From positions 3,658,001 to 3,722,000 of the forward strand of contig NZ_CP029210.1 in assembly GCF_003100395.1 (NCBI RefSeq): a DNA stretch of 64,000 nucleotides. Reading direction: 5' to 3'. Below, in pieces: positions 62,304 through 64,000 of the stretch. The translations under genes were made by a program, and so were the position numbers. A model generated the notes under the pieces. The model was not told where the DNA came from. It did not search any database and saw only the letters and a program-made list of their open reading frames with translations. Numbering within the stretch: position 1 is the first letter of the stretch; the number at the start of each line of letters is the position of its first letter. The stretch is from Aquabacterium olei (GTDB lineage: Bacteria > Pseudomonadota > Gammaproteobacteria > Burkholderiales > Burkholderiaceae_C).

Positions 62304-63670
62304 GCCACGCACTCCCGGCTCGCCGGCGCCGCGCCTGCAGAGATGCCCTCGCGGGCCAGCAGGCCGTCGGCGACGAGCAGGCCCGACTTGAGCCCGTCTT
62401 CATGGAAGCCGTAGCCTGTCCACGCGCCGGCAAACCACAGGCTGCGGCGCCCCTGGATGCCGGGCAGCGCCTGCTGGGCGTCGATCGCGGCCTGGTCGAA
62501 GACCGGGTGGGCGTAATCGAACTCGGCCAGCACCTGGGCCGGATCCGGCTCACGCAGCGGGTTCAGCGAGACCACCACCGGCCGGGTCCACGGCAGCGGC
62601 TGCAGGCGGTTGATGAGGTAGTGCAGGCACACACCCCGGTCTTCCTCGGTGGGGGTGGGCGCGCGCTCGTAGTTCCAGGCGGCCCAGGCCTTGGGGCGAC
62701 GCGGCAGCAACGCGGTGTCGGTGTGCAGGACCGCCCGGTTGCGGTGGTAACCGATGGCGCCCAGTACGTCGCGCTCGGGGGCTGTGGCCCCGGCGCCCAG
62801 CAAGGTCAGCGCCTGATCGGAGTGGCAGGCGAAGACGACCTCGTCGAAGCGCTCGCCGCCGGCGGCGGTGTGCACCATCACGCCGGCCTCGCCGTGTTCG
62901 CCCAGCACCTGGACGCGCTCGACCGGCGTGGCCAGCCGCGCGTCGGCCAACCCGTCGAGAATGCGCCGCACATACTGACGCGAGCCCCCGGACACCGTGT
63001 ACCACTGGGGTCGGTTCGCCACCTGCAGCAGGCCGTGGTTGTGACAGAAGCGGATCAGCGTGGCGATCGGGAACTGCATCATCTGATGCACCGGGCACGA
63101 CCAGATGCAGGCCACCATGGGCAGCAGATAACCTTCGCGGAAGGACGCGCTGAAGCCCTGTTCGTCCAGGAAGGCGCCGATCGGCTGACGCAGCGCGGCT
63201 TCACTGCCCCGCTGGGCCAGTTCGGTGGTGAGCCGATTGAAGCGCAACAGGTCGGACAGCATGCGCCAGAACGCCGGGGACACCAGGTTGCGCCGCTGGG
63301 CAAACACGGTGTTCAGCGAGGAGCCGCACCACTCGAGCCCGGCGCGCAGTCCCGCCAGCCCCTGCGCCTGGTCGGGGATCTGCACGGAGAACGACATGTC
63401 GGACGCGGCGGTGGCCACGCGCAGCTCCTTGAACAACGCGATCAGCTGCGGGTAGGTGCGCTCGTTGAAGACCAGAAAGCCCGTGTCCACCCCATGCGTG
63501 ACGGGGCGCCCACTGGCGTCCGGCAAGGTCACGTCGACCGTGTTGGCATGGCCGCCGAAATGGCGCCCCGCCTCGAACAGCGTCACGTGGCGGGCGCCAG
63601 GCGCCTGGCTCAGCAGGTGGGCGGCACCCAGGCCGGCAATGCCGGCGCCGATGATGGCGATGCGTTTCAT
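62300..63670 (-). CDS. FAD-dependent amine-oxidase-like oxidoreductase
   Basis: Flavoprotein of 456 residues and the first gene of the lipid-modification operon. The N-terminal dinucleotide motif is MKRIAIIGAGIAGLGAAHLL, followed by FEAGRHFGGHANTV and DTGFLVFNERTYPQL. C-terminal FAD contacts are AGAWTGYGFHEDGLKSGLLV. The family is annotated as NAD/FAD-binding protein or flavin amine oxidase and is regularly found beside DUF1365 and cfa-like genes. A desaturase- or oxidase-type step on the acyl chain is a reasonable inference. An inverted repeat is centred 59 bp upstream of the start at 63670. Confidence 0.92.
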   Translation of the reverse strand: MKRIAIIGAGIAGLGAAHLLSQAPGARHVTLFEAGRHFGGHANTVDVTLPDASGRPVTHGVDTGFLVFNERTYPQLIALFKELRVATAASDMSFSVQIPDQAQGLAGLRAGLEWCGSSLNTVFAQRRNLVSPAFWRMLSDLLRFNRLTTELAQRGSEAALRQPIGAFLDEQGFSASFREGYLLPMVACIWSCPVHQMMQFPIATLIRFCHNHGLLQVANRPQWYTVSGGSRQYVRRILDGLADARLATPVERVQVLGEHGEAGVMVHTAAGGERFDEVVFACHSDQALTLLGAGATAPERDVLGAIGYHRNRAVLHTDTALLPRRPKAWAAWNYERAPTPTEEDRGVCLHYLINRLQPLPWTRPVVVSLNPLREPDPAQVLAEFDYAHPVFDQAAIDAQQALPGIQGRRSLWFAGAWTGYGFHEDGLKSGLLVADGLLAREGISAGAAPASRECVA

Positions 63671-63712
63671 GGGTGGGGTCCTCTGGGTCGACCGGCAGGG
63701 CGGTCGATTAAA

Positions 63713-63745
63713 TTACCGTTTGGTCACATCATAACCGAACGGTAA
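63713..63745. promoter_or_regulatory. Inverted-repeat operator upstream of lipid-modification operon
   Basis: TTACCGTTTGGT (63713-63724) and ACCGAACGGTAA (63734-63745) form an inverted repeat matching at 11 of 12 positions around a 9-bp spacer. Each arm also contains the palindromic frame ACC-N4-GGT. It sits 43-75 bp upstream of the FAD gene start, next to an AT-rich TTTAAT element, an ideal place for a repressor such as a TetR-family protein. No regulator gene is adjacent. Confidence 0.65.
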
Positions 63746-63784
63746 CGAACGCGCCACAGGCGGCGCTGAAGGGGAAGAACGCCG

Positions 63785-64000
63785 TCAGCGCGCCTGGTTC
63801 AGCAGGCGCTCGATGTCCTGGACAAATTCCTTGTCGTCTGGCGAGGTCATGCTGCTGTAGGCACTCACCGAGCGCCCGTCCCGGGCGATGAGGTATTTGT
63901 AGAAGTTCCACTTGGGCGACGTGCCGCTGAGCGCGATCAGCTCCTTGTGCAACGGGTTCGCTGCACTGCCCCGGACGCTGCTTTTCGCAAACATCGGGAA
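63785..64000 (-). CDS. Glutathione peroxidase, C-terminal part (cut by window end)
   Basis: The visible 71 residues are the C-terminal portion of a glutathione/thioredoxin peroxidase: FPMFAKSSVRGSAANPLHK, the tetrad segment WNFYKYLI (Trp and Asn of the catalytic tetrad) and the terminal helix DDKEFVQDIERLLNQAR. The catalytic Cys and Gln lie beyond the window. The Met 5 bases inside the window end is an internal residue, not the start. The enzyme reduces organic hydroperoxides. It precedes the lipid-modification operon on the same strand, separated by 114 bp containing that operon's operator. Confidence 0.9.
   Translation of the reverse strand, partial: FPMFAKSSVRGSAANPLHKELIALSGTSPKWNFYKYLIARDGRSVSAYSSMTSPDDKEFVQDIERLLNQAR

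Noticed and set aside
1..64000. tRNA, rRNA, CRISPR, insertion sequences, prophage or attachment sites
   Set aside because: No cloverleaf, rRNA-like segment, regular spaced repeats, transposase/integrase motif or terminal inverted repeats were recognised on reading the window; base composition and codon use also look uniform.
63994..64000. Met at 63994 as the start of a small independent protein
   Set aside because: The preceding codons (Phe-Pro) continue in frame to the window edge and match the FPMF segment of glutathione peroxidases, so it is an internal residue of a cut gene.

Overview
The window comes from a GC-rich (roughly 70% by eye) betaproteobacterium of the order Burkholderiales. 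The evidence is the base composition, a DUF3567 protein (a Burkholderiales-type family), a methionine synthase kept as a separate N-terminal module, three MocR-type regulators and several chemoreceptors with Burkholderiales-like signalling domains. Coding density is high. I see no rRNA, tRNA, CRISPR array, insertion sequence or prophage, so this looks like ordinary chromosome. The first and last genes are cut by the window edges.

Layout. 1-15 kb: a DUF2846 lipoprotein (partial), three methyl-accepting chemotaxis proteins with different sensory domains (684-2228, 7034-8818, 13403-14977), a MocR regulator with a 33-bp repeat upstream, an M48 protease, an AmpG-like permease, hydroxypyruvate isomerase, a lipase-like hydrolase, YaeQ and a FadD-type acyl-CoA ligase. 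15-22.6 kb: an aromatic aminotransferase, then a same-strand run of glutathione-dependent formaldehyde dehydrogenase, S-formylglutathione hydrolase, a PQQ-dependent sugar dehydrogenase lipoprotein, a TonB-dependent receptor and a flavin reductase. 22.6-28.8 kb: a Mg2+-transporting P-type ATPase, a hydrolase/Lon-substrate-binding pair and a cytosolic hybrid kinase.

28.8-43 kb is a catabolic island for polyamines/GABA. It holds a gamma-glutamyl-GABA hydrolase, a complete four-gene PotABCD-like ABC importer, a DcaP-type porin, GABA transaminase, succinate-semialdehyde dehydrogenase and glutamate dehydrogenase, plus two divergent MocR regulators with direct-repeat operators. Together these can take an amine across both membranes and on to succinate and 2-oxoglutarate. 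43-56.8 kb: an M14 peptidase, ruvA, a 7TM kinase/LuxR response-regulator pair, phoH-ybeY, a diguanylate cyclase with a duplicated sensor, a MetH N-terminal module, a potassium channel with a zinc ribbon, two overlapping GGDEF-EAL genes and DUF3567.

57-63.7 kb is the most interesting region: a seven-gene minus-strand operon of FAD oxidoreductase, DUF1365, cyclopropane-synthase-like methyltransferase, MFS transporter, DUF3833 lipoprotein, SDR and an NTF2-like protein. The first three genes overlap by 4 nt, and a strong inverted repeat lies in the promoter region. The methyltransferase has lost two of the residues that bind bicarbonate in true cyclopropane synthases. This suggests an unusual membrane-lipid modification, possibly methylated or furan fatty acids. 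A glutathione peroxidase lies just upstream.
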